A model generated the notes under the pieces. That model did not search any database. It was not told where the DNA came from and saw nothing but the letters and a program-made list of their open reading frames with translations. Positions 47,201 to 61,213 of a stretch of 64,000 nucleotides of DNA are shown in pieces (position 1 is the stretch's first letter; each line of letters opens with the position of its first letter). The translations under genes were made by a program, and so were the position numbers. The DNA comes from Anaeramoeba flamelloides (Eukaryota; Metamonada; Anaeramoebidae): contig JANTQA010000016.1 of assembly GCA_027625915.1 (NCBI GenBank), positions 2,919,001-2,983,000 on the forward strand. Direction: 5' to 3'.

Positions 47201-48121
47201 TAAAATACACAATTATTTTAGATTTTAATACCTTTTATGGAATCTTTAATTATCTGTTAGCTCAGAATAATCAGAAGAAATATTTCTTTTATAAAAAAAA
47301 ATAAAATTAAATATTTATTTTCTGATTAAAAATATCTATGACTTTGATAAAAGTATTGGGCCTTTCTTACCAATCAAACACTTGAAAACAATTTACAGCA
47401 CTTTCAAAAATTTTGCAATAATTTTAAAGGGTTAAGATTATTGGAAAATGAAAAGATTTGTAGAATTCAAAAGAATTTATTTGTGGTTTTCATTTAAAAA
47501 AAAACATTTTCATTTTTTTAGTAATTTTGTATTTCATTGTGAAATTGTGGTTAATAATTTTTTTTGATTGTTCAGTATAAAAATAAGATTAATCACGGTT
47601 TTTTTATTATTATTATTATTATCACGAATTCATTGCTAATATAATGATAATATATGCTATCATCAAAATCTCAACGTTTGCCATTTTCTTAATGTTTATT
47701 ATACTTTCAAAGTTTTTTTTTATAACTTGGATTAAAGAAAAGAAAAATATTGTAAAAACAAAAAAAAAAAAAAACGAGAAAAAAAAATGAAAAAGAGAAA
47801 AGAACAAAATTTGAAGCAATTAATAAAATAATAATTTTACGAAAAATTAAAATTTTCTTTTTAAATGAAAAAGAGACAAAGCCCAACAAAAAAACTCTGA
47901 ATAATAAATAAAACGTGGAAACATTTTTTGAAAATAATTTATTATTTAGAAAAGACAATAAAAAAAATTAAGTAATTTATTTTACAACTAATTGATTAAA
48001 TTCTTTCTTTAGATTTTTTACCAAGCACAAGGAATTAAGTAAATTAATAATCTTTTTATCTTTTGAATGGATATTTAAATAAAGCAACTGTAAACTTTAA
48101 AAAAAAAATCATGGTATATTA

Positions 48122-48317
48122 CAGTCAGTTTCACTTTTAAAGAACAAACTTTCAACGAAATTTAAGGCACAAAAAAATTTCAAATTAAGGCACAAGATTT
48201 CGAATTTTAATTTGACAATTTATTTTTACTAGAATCTGAATTTTGTGCTTTAATTTGGGATTTTTATTGTGCCTTAAATTTCGTTGAAAGTTTGTGCCTT
48301 AAAAGTGAAACTGACTG
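48122..48317. mobile_element. Palindromic CAGTCAG MITE, cluster copy 4
   Basis: A 196-bp copy, same ends and TA flanks, with a few substitutions and a shortened A run in one arm. Loop orientation is as in copy 2. Confidence 0.9.
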
Positions 48318-48524
48318 TATATATAGACTAAAATTCAAAATTTTCACCAAAATTTAAACAGTTAAAACAATTACAATAATTCAATTTCATTCAAATTTAA
48401 AATAATTTTGATTTTTAAAAAATATGTAAATTATTTTTTCATCTTTTAGTTTTTTATTTACATTTTATTTTTTCAAATAAGTAACTTGTTTCGTTTAATT
48501 GATGTTTTTTTTCAACAATTGATA

Positions 48525-48722
48525 CAGTCAGTTTCACTTTTAAGGCACAAACTTTCAACGAAATTTAAAGCACAATAAAAATCTCAAATTAAAGCACAAA
48601 ATTTTTGATTCTAGTAAAATAATTTGTAAAAAAAAAAATTCCAAATTTTGTGCTTTAATTTGAGATTTTTTTTGTGCCTTAAATTTCGTTGAAAGTTTGT
48701 GCCTTAAAAGTGAAACTGACTG
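48525..48722. mobile_element. Palindromic CAGTCAG MITE, cluster copy 5
   Basis: A 198-bp copy with TA flanks and intact termini. Loop orientation is as in copy 3. Confidence 0.9.
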
Positions 48723-48726
48723 TATT

Positions 48727-48850
48727 ATATCAAAATCGAGTTGTTCAAAATAGAAGAACCCAAATAAAATTTGTTGTTGGATCCTAGCATTTGATCATTC
48801 AATAATTCCTTATAGAAGTAAAACAGATTTATCAATATATATATATATAT
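48727..48850. repeat. Dispersed repeat sharing GAGTTGTTCAAAA (copy 1)
   Basis: Direct-orientation similarity to 61214-61335: GAGTTGTTCAAAAtAGAAGAA, CAAATAAAAT, then ATTTGATCATTCAATAAT against ATTGATCGATCAATAAT. It ends in an AT microsatellite. It begins right beside MITE copy 5. Confidence 0.5.
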
Positions 48851-49069
48851 TTTTTGCTCTCTCCAAATTTTTTTTACATACCGATAATTTATTAGTATTG
48901 ATAATTATTTATTATTTCTTGTTTTTTGAGTATTATAATTTATAAAAAAGGTGTTAAAATTTCAATTAGTGATTGATTTTTATTGGGTATTTGTTCTAGA
49001 ATTTATTAAATAAGATTTATTTTTATTCAAAAATTGAATTTTGGTGGGTTAAAAATTTTGAATTGGACT

Positions 49070-49071
<2 letters not shown>

Positions 49072-49125
<54 letters not shown>
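49072..49125. repeat. Long AT microsatellite (27 units)
   Basis: Uninterrupted AT dinucleotides abutting the left terminus of the 1500-bp element. It is the longest microsatellite in the window. Confidence 0.95.
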
Positions 49126-49130
<5 letters not shown>

Positions 49131-50625
49131 AGCACCCCGGATTTGCCTAAATTACATCAAGTTTTTTTAAAAAATATTTAAAATGATATTGATCTACTAA
49201 TATATTAATTTTTCTTATTTGTCTTTAATCGATATTTTAATTATAATAAAAAGTCAAAATAGTTCAAAGATAAAGTATCAAAGTTATTGATTTTTTTTTG
49301 AAATTGGAAAAAAAATTAATAATTATTCATTTTTACATTTTTTGTAAAGATTTTTATTTTTATTTTAATTTTTAAAATCAGATATTTTGTTACAGTAATA
49401 GTAATTCAAAACTCAACACAATGATTTATTAATAATAACCATCAAACAATATTGCTAATTTTATGATAAAAAAAATAATTAAAAAAATAAATTACTCAAA
49501 AAAATTCATTTTTTTTTAGAAAAAAATTCAATAAATATCCAATCAAGAGAAAAATGAAATTCATTTCGTTAGGCCAAAATTAAATTTTGAATGGGATTAA
49601 TTTTCTAAAACTTTTATTTAAGCTATATACAATAATTGAAAAACAAAAAAAAAACAAAAAAATTGTAAAATAATTTTATTTATTAAATATTGAATCAAAA
49701 TAAATACAAATTATTTTAAAATCAATAAAATAATTATATCTAAATTTGTAACAAAATAAAAAATAACTTTTAAATATTATTCCTATATAATAAAATAATC
49801 ACCGAAACCAAAAAAAATTTTTTATTGTATTTTGTTATTGGTAAAAATTTGAATAATATATTTGCGAAATTTGAATTTTTCCTTGATAAATTAATCCCGA
49901 TCTTGTAATAAAAGTTCTGATATATGGTTTCTAATTCAATAATATTGTTTATTTTATGTCTAGATTTTAAAAAGTCAAAAATTAAAAAATAGTAAAAATA
50001 AAAAAAAAAATCAATTATTTATCTGACTCTAACTATTGGCCAAATCATTTAAAATTGAAAAAAAAATCTTGTTGAAAAAATTTCCAAATTTTGCAATGAA
50101 AAAAAATATTATTTTTTTTTCAAATTTAATTTATATTTTTTTTTATTTTTAAATTATTAAAAATCAAATATAGATATTGATATTGAATGATAATCAGTAG
50201 ACAAAACGAATTTTCTATGTGATGTCACAATAACTCTTGTAATGAATAAATTATTTAATCAAGCATATTAGGCAATTTTGGGGTGCAAAGGGCCCCAAAA
50301 AAAAATTTCCAGTAAAGTATGATGTGTTTTAATCATTAAAACTAAGAGGTTTTTGATATGTAGACAAACTTTTCAAAAAAAAAAAAAAATTTATTTTGAC
50401 AAAATTTGGAAAAATAATAAAATCACAATAACCAAAAAAAAATTCTCAATTTTAAAAAATTTTTTTCAAGTTATTTTTTTATTGTAAGTAACTATACAAT
50501 TTTTAATTAGAAAATTTTCTTTCTAAGATAATTGTTTATCAATTCTATATCTTATAATTCTTTGATAACATTTCAAATTAAAATTTTTATTTGAAATGTT
50601 TTTAGTATATTTGGGGTGCTAAGGG
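49126..50625. mobile_element. 1500-bp element with CCCTTAGCACCCC termini
   Basis: Begins CCCTTAGCACCCC and ends GGGGTGCTAAGGG, a perfect 13-bp inverted pair in a region otherwise almost free of GC. Both ends abut AT microsatellites, so the target-site duplication is hidden in (TA)n. A degenerate internal copy of the terminus (GGGGTGCAAAGGG at 50280-50292) suggests a composite structure. I see no open reading frame of useful length. It is likely a non-autonomous DNA element; superfamily not assigned. Confidence 0.7.
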
Positions 50626-50648
50626 ATATATATATATATATATATATT
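50626..50648. repeat. AT microsatellite
   Basis: An AT run abutting the right terminus of the 1500-bp element, mirror to the run at 49072-49125. Confidence 0.9.
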
Positions 50649-50896
50649 CTAAAGTGTCGACAATGTAGATTATTACAATAAAATATAATTTAAGAAAAAA
50701 AATATCATGGTTATAAGATATAATTAATATTAAACAAAAGAGAATCACCAACAATAAAAAAAAAATTATTGTGTTTTTTGATTTATTTTTTATTACTTTA
50801 GTTTATTTAATTTGTTTCTGTTTAAACGTTTAATAAAATAACTAATATTTTAAAAAATAGTTTTCTTTGTATATTTTATGAAATATAAAAATGAAT

Positions 50897-52303
<1,407 letters not shown>

Positions 52304-54439
52304 TAAAGCATAAATGTTAAAAAAATGAAAAATCAAAATAATTTTGGATTTTTTCCTCTTAAACGATACAAGAACATTTAACACAAGAATTGAAAAAATC
52401 AGTTTAATTGTGATTAAAACCAAATTAAAACAATAATAAGAAGTATTTAAGGGTTAAGTGATTTGTCTTGTATTTGAACAATAGTACAGAAGTGAGATGC
52501 TTCAAAAAATGATCTTGTTAAATTAGATATCTTCTCATTGTTAAAATAACCAAAAAAAAAAAATTCACTTTATCTTCAAAAACAACAATTCAAATAAAAA
52601 AAAAATCACAGAGGATCTTGAAATTTCAAAAATTCAATTACGAAAAAAAAATAAAAAGGATTTAAATCAGAAAAAATGCAAATAATAAAAAAAATAAAAG
52701 TTTTTTATACAGATAAAACCAAATAACAACACAAAGTTTTATATACAATTACTCAATGATAAAATTTAATAACAAAAAAATATTTTTAAATAATCCAATA
52801 AACCATAAATTCACAAAACAAAAAAAAAAATGAAACAGATACCCTATTTCTATAAATCAATTTAAATGTAAGAAAAACTTATTTTTTTCTAGTTTACAAA
52901 TTCCAAATGTTTAAATATTTAAAATTCAAAATCAATGATAACTCAGATTCAATTCAACAAAATCATTAACCAACTTTCATCTTTCCTGTTTACTTCTATT
53001 TTTATTCTAATTATGTTTGTTACCTAATCAGGGTTTCTTTGTTTCAAAAGTATATTTTTTCCAACATAATAAGGTCTGATAATATCAGTGGAGAATATAT
53101 CATTACTCGTTTGAAAATTTTATACTCTTTCAATTTAGATTATCTTTTGAATTAGCACCAGTTTTATCAATAAATGGATAATATATTTTATTATAAATTT
53201 TAAATGAAACAAAAAATATTTTTGATTGGGAATTAAAGAAATATTTTCTACTGTCAAAATTGAAAAAATAATAAAATATCAACAAAAAATTAGAGTTCAA
53301 GATTTTGAAAATTTTAAACATTATAAATCAAGCAAAAATCAGAAAAACTAAATTTTATTAATTTTTATGAAAGTTTACTCATTAAAATTCAAAAAATCTT
53401 TTCATATTTCATTTTAAGATAATTCAAAAGAAAATATTAATTTTAATAAAAAAATACATATATTATCCATACATAAACCGGCAAAGGAATATATCCTATT
53501 GGATTATTCAACTATATCAATAAAAAAAACTATTCCAGATTTTTTTCTTAAATTATTATTTTCCAGTTATCAAAGACCCTCGGGATTTAGACAAACACAC
53601 ACAAAAAAAAAAAAAAAAAAAAATGGAAATTAATAAAAATTAGATTCATGAATTTTGTTTTTAAATTACTTATATAAATATAAAAAAATAATAATGAAAA
53701 AAAAAGGTTATATTTCTAGAATAACAAAGTAAATTCAAATTATTAAGACAATAGCAATTGATAATCAAAAATTATTTTACTCTAGGCAGCATTCCTTTGA
53801 TTTGCTATTCAACTGAAACGATTTATTAAAAACAACATAATAAAAATATTTCTACTCTTTTTATTTATAAAAAGTATAAATAGAAGTTTCATACGGAAAC
53901 CTATTATCAATTTTGCTATTTAGTCTTTTATCCCCTTTTCTATTAAAAATAAAACAATAATTATCCCATCAAGTTCAATTTTTACTGGTCACTGAATATC
54001 CATAACGAAAACGAATAATGATTGAATTTAATTATTTATTAATATATATATAGATTAATAAGAGATTTTGGTAGGAATCCTAATATCGATAAAACGATAA
54101 AAAAACTTGCATGACATAAGAAATATTATAATTGGTATTTAGTTTGATAAAAAAAACTTACTTAAGGTTTAACTTTGAAAAGTTAAAAATAATTGTAAAC
54201 AATTACTTGATATTTTTAATTCAAGAAATATCATTTTTTATAAAATAGAATTCTTTAAAAGTATTTGACAGAGTCAAATATTTTTTTAATTAAATATTTT
54301 GACTTAATAGATACTTGATTTAAAAACACACAGAGGTATTGTCATTAAAAAATAATCCCGAATGTTTATTTTTTAAACTTTAGTAAAAAATATACAGTAA
54401 GAATCGTAATTTATAATTATAGAAAAAATAAGTTAATTT
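52304..54439. other. Intergenic desert
   Basis: AT-rich 5' flank of the Rab gene and onwards; no gene supported. A short open minus-strand stretch at 53130-53321 has no recognisable motif. Confidence 0.35.
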
Positions 54440-54670
54440 TTTTTTTTAATTTCTGAATTTAACGAAAATTTTTTAATTTTCTTTTGATTTCACATTTTAA
54501 TAAAAATCATTGTTATTATTTCTTGAGTTTTCTGTTTATTTAAAATAGCAATAAATTTTCGAAACAAAAACAAGAAAAAAAAAAATCATTTGATTTTACA
54601 GATTTTAAAAGAATAGGAAAAAATATTTGATTTTACTCTATTTCATTAATCCAGAAATACCTATATACTC
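54440..54670. repeat. Palindrome-core repeat, diverged copy
   Basis: Contains TCTTGAGTTTTCTGTTTATT and the palindromic unit AAAAGAATAGGAAAAAATAT then GATTTTACTCTATTTC, as in the mosaics at 24-25 and 29 kb. Confidence 0.45.
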
Positions 54671-54808
54671 TAAAAAAACTTAATACAAGTATTGTAAAAA
54701 AATATCATCTAAGGAAATATTAATAAACAGTCCTGGTATAGAGTACCTAGCCTTTTATTTTTTTTTACAAAATTAAAAAAAATATTGTTTTTTACTTAAT
54801 TCTTTTAA

Positions 54809-55362
54809 GGTTTACAATCCCTGAAATTTGAAAAAAAAGATTATCTTGTATCGTTTGTAACTTCATGTTAATTTGATTCTTAGTTGATCGATCTTGTACT
54901 TGGTATCGATTTTAATGGTGGTTACAAATGGCAATTTTTTACAATTTATTTTTTTTTTTCCGGAAATCCGAATTGAGGAGTTTAAGATCAATTGGCTGTA
55001 AATTAAGTTATAAAAAAATGTGGTTTGTAGGTTATTTGTTGAAATTTTTAATTAAGTTTGGTTTTATTGGGAGCTTTAAAAAAAAAAATATTTTTTCATT
55101 TGTTTAATTGACAAAAAAGTAAATCAAAATTATTTTCTACGACCCAAAATTCAAAAGTTATTCTTGAGGTCCTATCAATTAAAAATCTTACACTCTTCAA
55201 TTCTGATTTCGGAAATAAAAAAAATAAATTGTCAAAAATTGTCATTTGTAATCAATATTAAAATTCATACCAAGTACAAGATCGATCAGATAAGAACCAA
55301 ATCAACAACTGGTAACACCCTACACAAGATTTTATTTTTTCAAATTTCAGGTATTATAATCC
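54809..55362. mobile_element. 554-bp TTAA-flanked hairpin MITE, copy 2
   Basis: Ends GGTTTACAATCC and GGTATTATAATCC are flanked by TTAA (54805-54808 and 55363-55366). Length equals copy 1 exactly although the sequence has diverged. Arms share TTAGTTGATCGATCTTGTAC and its inverse AAGATCGATCAGATAAGAAC. Confidence 0.78.
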
Positions 55363-55573
55363 TTAAATTATGAAAAAACTAGAAATAAAAATGAATTTAA
55401 AAAGGAAAAGTTCTAATTCTTTTTTGAATAATAAGAAATTGTAAAAATTATTTAAGCATTTAGACATATTTAATTGATGAAATAAATCAAAATTTTTTAA
55501 AATCTGTAAAAAAAATTTAAAAATTAATAATTTGGATAGTATTTTAGATCTGAATATTTTCAGGAAAATTATT

Positions 55574-55624
55574 AAATTTCAAATTTGGTCAAATTTCAAA
55601 ATTGGTCAAATTTCAAAATTGGTC
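55574..55624. repeat. Three tandem 17-bp units
   Basis: AAATTTCAAATTTGGTC followed by two exact AAATTTCAAAATTGGTC units. Confidence 0.9.
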
Positions 55625-55674
55625 AAATTCCCATTTTTTTTAAAATCATCAATTATATTGAAATATATTAGAAC

Positions 55675-55755
55675 TGGGTATTTAAAACCCCCTTTAAGGG
55701 TAGGTTAAGGAATGTTAGGGTAGGTTATAGTATGCTAGAGTAGGTTTTTGGTGAT
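55675..55755. repeat. G/T-rich degenerate GGGTAGGTTA repeats
   Basis: Contains GGGTAGGTTAAGGAATG, TTAGGGTAGGTTATAG and AGAGTAGGTTTTTGG, a strand-biased G/T stretch that recalls degenerate telomere-like units. A C/A-rich counterpart lies at 61760-61930. Confidence 0.5.
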
Positions 55756-56420
55756 TGTATTTTGTTAGAAAATTTTGGCAAGGATTTTGAAAAAAAGAAT
55801 ATGTAAGAGACCAATTAGACTTTTGCAACTTGTTTTAAGGGGAGAAAAAATTTCGAATTAACTTTATGGGTTAAAATTGGGTTTAGAACACATTTTTAAA
55901 AATATTTAGTATTGGTAAGATCAAAATTATGGATTTTCTACAATTTAAGTAATAAAATACAACCAATCGCAAAAGACTCTTTTTGCCCTTTCCTATCACG
56001 ATTATCAAAACCCATTAAAAACTTTTGTACTAATGATAATAATCAAGAAACCCTTCAAAAATATGAAAAATGTCGATTTGACCAATTTTGAAATTTAATG
56101 TTCTACCCATATTTTCTCTGGAATTACCCAACCAATGAAAAAATCTTGAAATCGAGATTTCTCTATTAAAAAAAATAATTTTTTTATTATTTCAAAAAAT
56201 AAGAATATTTTTAATATTATTAATAAAAAAGATCTCTTATCTTGATTTGATATAGTGAATAATAAATATCCCTTGTATATTCCCTTAAAAATAAAAATAA
56301 AATAAAATATTAGTTTAGGAGTTAGGGTAACTATGGGAAAAGCAGTTATCTTACTTCAAAATTAATAAATAAAATTAACTTTTTTTTAAATCAACTGATT
56401 AGATTACGAAAATGCACAGA

Positions 56421-56451
<31 letters not shown>

Positions 56452-56774
56452 TATATATTTTTAGCATTATTATTTAGAGTAAAAATGATCTCGAAAAGCA
56501 TCTACTTAAAATAATAATTCAAAAAAAAACAATAAAAAGGGTGAATAATGTGCTTTGAAATAAAAATATTAAATTTAAAATGCCAAACCGATCCCAATTT
56601 TGCAAATTTATAAATGAATTTGATAAAAAAACAAAAAAATGAAAAGTTCAAAATAATAGGAAGAAAAATGGAAATGTGAAAATTATTATTAATTAAAAAT
56701 TTTTCTTTTTTAATTGTTTTAAAGAATAATTCGAATTGTTTTTCTAAATCAAAATTCCTGAATAAAACATTCAA
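55756..56774. other. 3' flank of Dcc1
   Basis: AT-rich, with an AT microsatellite at 56422-56449. The frame directly after the Dcc1 stop stays open for about 90 codons down to 56502 but is Phe/Ile/Lys-rich and matches nothing known. Confidence 0.35.
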
Positions 56775-57884
56775 TTACTTTTTTATATAATATACTGAAC
56801 CAGTCATTGACGTACATTTTCTCGAATATTTGGATAAGATTTCATTAGCGTCGCAAACGTGCTCTAAAAAGGGTTTAATTTCATTGAGTCTCCATCTTGG
56901 TTTGATTTGAAATAACTTTTCTAATCTTTTTCTGGGGTTTGTTGGAAATAAATTGTGATCCAAAAAAATTAAAGTAGTGGGAAAGTCTTCAATTTTAGAA
57001 TCTATGAATTCCTTTTCAATTACACACCTGCCAAGTATTTGTTCATCTAATTCAATCTTTGATGGCAATAATTCATTAAAATAGGTAAAGAAATCGTTTT
57101 TTTTCCATTTTTTGTCTGGATCTGTTTCAATTAATCGTTGGGCTCTAAAGAAAATAACTTTTTCTTTATTCAATCGAAATTCTTTAAAGAGCATTTCGTT
57201 TTCTTGAGAAATTTCGGTTTCAATGTCAATTTCATTTTCGAGATCATTCCATTCTCCAATTTTGTTTATACAAGGGATAAAAATGTATTTGGTTTCTTTT
57301 TCAATTAATTTGATTTGTTTTAATAATTCTGTTAACTCGCTAAAGGGGATACGATCGATGTCCCATCCTTGCTCTTCAACAATTGCCAAGATTAAATCAA
57401 TGATATTGCCCTGTAATTCTGAGTCCATTATCCGAATGTAACCATTTAATTGAAAGGCATTGATACTTTTCAAATATTTCTTTAATTCGTTTCGTGAGGA
57501 CTGAATTTGATCTAATAACTGTTCAAAGGTGTTTAGTTCTTTATTAGAGATCTTTTTTTCATTTTCTTTTCCGCTGTAAGGAATCTCGCTTAATAACAAA
57601 TAAATGGAATGGAAATCGGCAATCATCGGAAGAACTTCTAAATAGTGATCTGTTTGTGATTCAATCACATTGCCCTTTTCATTTAAAAAGTATAACGTGT
57701 TTGAAGATAATGCTTTCTTAATTTCAAATGTTTGATCATTTGTACACAGCACAGCAGAATCCTTTTGGTTGCCTTTGAAAAATAATTCTTCATTTTCTGT
57801 TAAGGAAATCTCAGTTGGTAATTCGATCATTAAATATTGTTCAGAACTAAAAGTGTTCGAGTAAATAATTGCTTGTTGATTCAT
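56775..57884 (-). CDS. DCC1: Sister chromatid cohesion protein Dcc1
   Basis: Single exon, 369 residues from ATG at 57884, close to the usual ~380-400 of the family. Recognisable features are an N-terminal beta-rich region (YLMIELPTEIS, AVLCTNDQTFEIKKALSSNT), the family-typical LLSEIPYSG, a middle helical region, and the C-terminal winged-helix segment with PRWRLNEIKPFLEHVCDANE then ILSKYSRKC. Dcc1 joins Ctf8 and Ctf18 in the alternative clamp loader Ctf18-RFC, which loads PCNA on the leading strand and supports cohesion. The C-terminal winged helices bind DNA and Pol epsilon in characterised species. No introns and no catalytic residues to judge. Neighbouring genes are unrelated. Confidence 0.85.
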   Translation of the reverse strand: MNQQAIIYSNTFSSEQYLMIELPTEISLTENEELFFKGNQKDSAVLCTNDQTFEIKKALSSNTLYFLNEKGNVIESQTDHYLEVLPMIADFHSIYLLLSEIPYSGKENEKKISNKELNTFEQLLDQIQSSRNELKKYLKSINAFQLNGYIRIMDSELQGNIIDLILAIVEEQGWDIDRIPFSELTELLKQIKLIEKETKYIFIPCINKIGEWNDLENEIDIETEISQENEMLFKEFRLNKEKVIFFRAQRLIETDPDKKWKKNDFFTYFNELLPSKIELDEQILGRCVIEKEFIDSKIEDFPTTLIFLDHNLFPTNPRKRLEKLFQIKPRWRLNEIKPFLEHVCDANEILSKYSRKCTSMTGSVYYIKK

Positions 57885-60800
57885 TTAAGATTTGAGTTTT
57901 TAGTTTTTATCTTTTGTGATTGTTTTTTTTTTTTGAAGAAAGAAAGTTTGGGTTTTTGTTTTTGTTTTTTGATTTTGAGTAAAGAAGAAAATAAAATTCA
58001 AGAAAAATGAATAAGTTTTTTTGTTATTGAAGATCTTGGAGATAAATTATTGACGACTTGTAAGAATTTCAGAAACGGTTTCGAGAATTTTTCAATTTAT
58101 TATGAAAAAAATACTAACGTATATTTTGGAAGATACTTTTTTTGGAAAAAGGAAGATGCAAAAAGTACCAACACCCGGACTCAAAGTATAACAATTACTT
58201 ATCAAAAACTGTCGACATTTCTTATTAAAATACTAAAATTTCATTTTAAGGGAGTAAGTACATTTTTAAAATTTGGACTGCCATTGTTTATGCAAAACTT
58301 AATCATTCAAATCATTTTAACTAAATATATTGATATTTTAATAAATATGAGAGTACCAGACATCCTAGTATAATATATTTACATACAAATTAAAAAAAAA
58401 AAGAATATCCAAATAATCAAGATAATGAACTTGAAAAAATAAATTATAATCATTTATTTCTTGATCTTATCTTGAAAATTTTATTCAATTACTATTTCTT
58501 TAATATACACTAATTTTAAATTCAAAATATTACAACTTTTGTTTGGAAAATTTTTGAGAAACAAATTCAAACATTTAAAAAGAATTTCCTAAATAATATC
58601 AAATGCCTATTGTCATCAATTCATCTAATTCTTGTTTTGGTTCATAAAATAAAAAATTTTCTAAGGAATTCTTCTTCTTTAAAAACGATTTTTTGAATGT
58701 ATTTTCTTGATGTAATCATTATTTAGAATTGATTAAATTGAGAACCTAAAAACATTCTAAATTAAGGTTTGAATTATTTCTAATAATTTTTTTAATTTTG
58801 GGTTTAAACTTTGTGTAATTGTTTTTTTGTATTGCTAGGATTCAATTCCTTTCTTTTAATTTTTGAAATATATCCTTTTTTGGATTTTGTTTGATAAAAA
58901 TATTTTCAAAAAGAATTTTGAAAGAAAATTTGTAAAAAAATATTTTGTAAAATAATAATATATAATAACAGTGTGAAAAATCCAATTTTATTAATTGTTT
59001 GGGTTCTTACAAATTAAAAAGATGAAGAAGATAAATAAATCTTTGAAAATAAACTTTAGTTGAATTTTTTTTCCATCTTTATTTCTACAAATTTATATGG
59101 AGAATTGTTCTTACTTGTTTGGTCTTCTAAAAGAAAATATTTATTTAAAATTTCCACCTTTTCAGGTCAATTTTTTTTGTAGATATTGTGATTAAATACA
59201 AAAATTCTCATGAAAACATTTTCTGATCCAAAACCAAATTTAATAAAAACATAAATTGAATCAAAAAAAGTGTTGAAAAAATTGAAAAAATAAGGATTCA
59301 ACTCTGGTTTACTTTGGGTCTTTTAACAAATAGAGCAGCGGATGATATTTTGGTTTCAAATTTACAATATCCCCCGACAATCAAAAAAAAACTTTTTTCA
59401 GTAAGGTTTTTCCCATTAAAATTAATTAAATCGTTTTATTTAATTACTTGCTTAAGGAGAAAGTAAACTATAAAAAAAATATTCATCTAAAATTAATAGC
59501 AAATTCAAAAATTTTTACCAGATCTTAAAAATTAAAAATGATTTAAAAATCTGATTCCTTACAGAATAGACTTTCTTATTAATAATATTATTTTTTGATG
59601 GGTGAATTTTTGTTTTTAGAATTTTTTTTTTGATTTTTCATCATTAAAAAAAGTTCAAAATACAATACAAAATGAACAAAAAAATCAATACCAAAGCCTA
59701 AAACTCAGTTTCAAAATAAAAAATGTTCTATTTTTGTTGCTTTAATGTAATATTTAATTCACTAAACAATAATTTATTGGTTAAATCTACTTTGAAGGTA
59801 AATTAATTGATTATTTAAGTAAAATTTTAAATTGAAATTATTTTTTTTTCAACTTTTTATATCTATTTTTGTTATTTTAAGTTATTATAAAAATTTTCAC
59901 ACCAATGTATCTATTTTTTCAAGAAAAACATCAAATTTGATACTTATTTTTACGAATTTCTTTTTTAAATATCGATTTCAAAAAATCAATATCATAATTT
60001 ATTTATTTATTTATTGGATTTTTCCACAACCAATTATTGTATTAAAATGTTATAATAATAAAGAAATATGATTTTTAATTTGAAAAACAAATTGAATAAG
60101 TATGTATGTGTTATTTAGATAAACGTATTTTCAAAATAATCAAAAAAAAAATTTTTTTAATATTTTGTTCAGAAATATAACATATTTTCTTTGAAGGAAA
60201 CATTTAAAAAATATTTTTATAACAGAAAAACCCAATTTTTTTAATACTTGTCTGTAATATATATTTTTATCAAAAATGATAAAATGTTTTTAAACTTGAA
60301 AAAAATATAATTTCTTCTTTCCATAGAATTCTTCTTATCAATTTTTCTTTTTTTTTTTAGCAAAACAAGATGAGAAATACAATCAAACTCATAACTTAAA
60401 TATTTTCTCAAAATACTTCTTTGAAGTCGGGAAAATTCAACTTAAAATTTAAAGAAATACTTTTTAATTTGATAATTTGTATATAAATACACATAAAGCC
60501 ATCATAATTACACATAGGGAAATAATTTGGAATTATTTAATTATGTGATTTGAAATATAGATTCGTGGTGTGATAACATTGGTATTTCCTATACTAATTC
60601 AAATATGAGTGTATAAAGATATTTCATTCTGTTAACTTATTAATTTGATTTTTAAAATAATAATATGTGCTAGATAACCAAATAAGATCGATTTTAATCT
60701 TACTCTTTGATAAAAACACACACCCCGACAAAATAAAAAAAAGTATAACAAACTCCATTAAAATAAAAAAGAACAAATAAAACGTAAATAGTTACAATAA

Positions 60801-61213
60801 AATATCTCAAGACCTTGACTAATGAATTATTCCAGTTTACGAATAATTGAAAAAATAAATTATCTAATTATTATAAATATTTTTTAAATACTAAAAAAAT
60901 AAAATATTCTGAAAAATTAAAATATTTACTTGTTAAGACAAAAAAAATGAATTGATAAGTATTGATTTAATTTTACTCCAAATATTTATTATTTTCGTGT
61001 ATTACGAAACAAAAATTCTAAATTTTACACATAGTCAAAACATTTCAAAATAATCACAATAATACAAGAATATTTTACATTCAGTTAACAAATAATTTTG
61101 ATTTTAATATATAAAAATAATTTTTACATCTTTTTTTTTTCTTTTTTTTTGCCTTTCATTTTTTGAATTTATAAGTTGCTACATCAGATAAATATTTTTT
61201 TTAAAAAGTTGAT
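57885..61213. other. Intergenic desert
   Basis: AT-rich, upstream of Dcc1. An open frame at 58050-58373 on the plus strand starts with TTG, lacks known motifs and is not annotated as a gene. A slightly GC-richer patch at 59290-59385 was examined for tRNA or exon features and gave none. Confidence 0.35.

Noticed and set aside
58050-58373. 107-codon frame upstream of Dcc1
   Set aside because: TTG start, no known motif, composition like the surrounding intergenic DNA.
59290-59385. GC-richer patch considered as a tRNA or exon
   Set aside because: No cloverleaf arms, no T-loop consensus and no open frame with splice sites.
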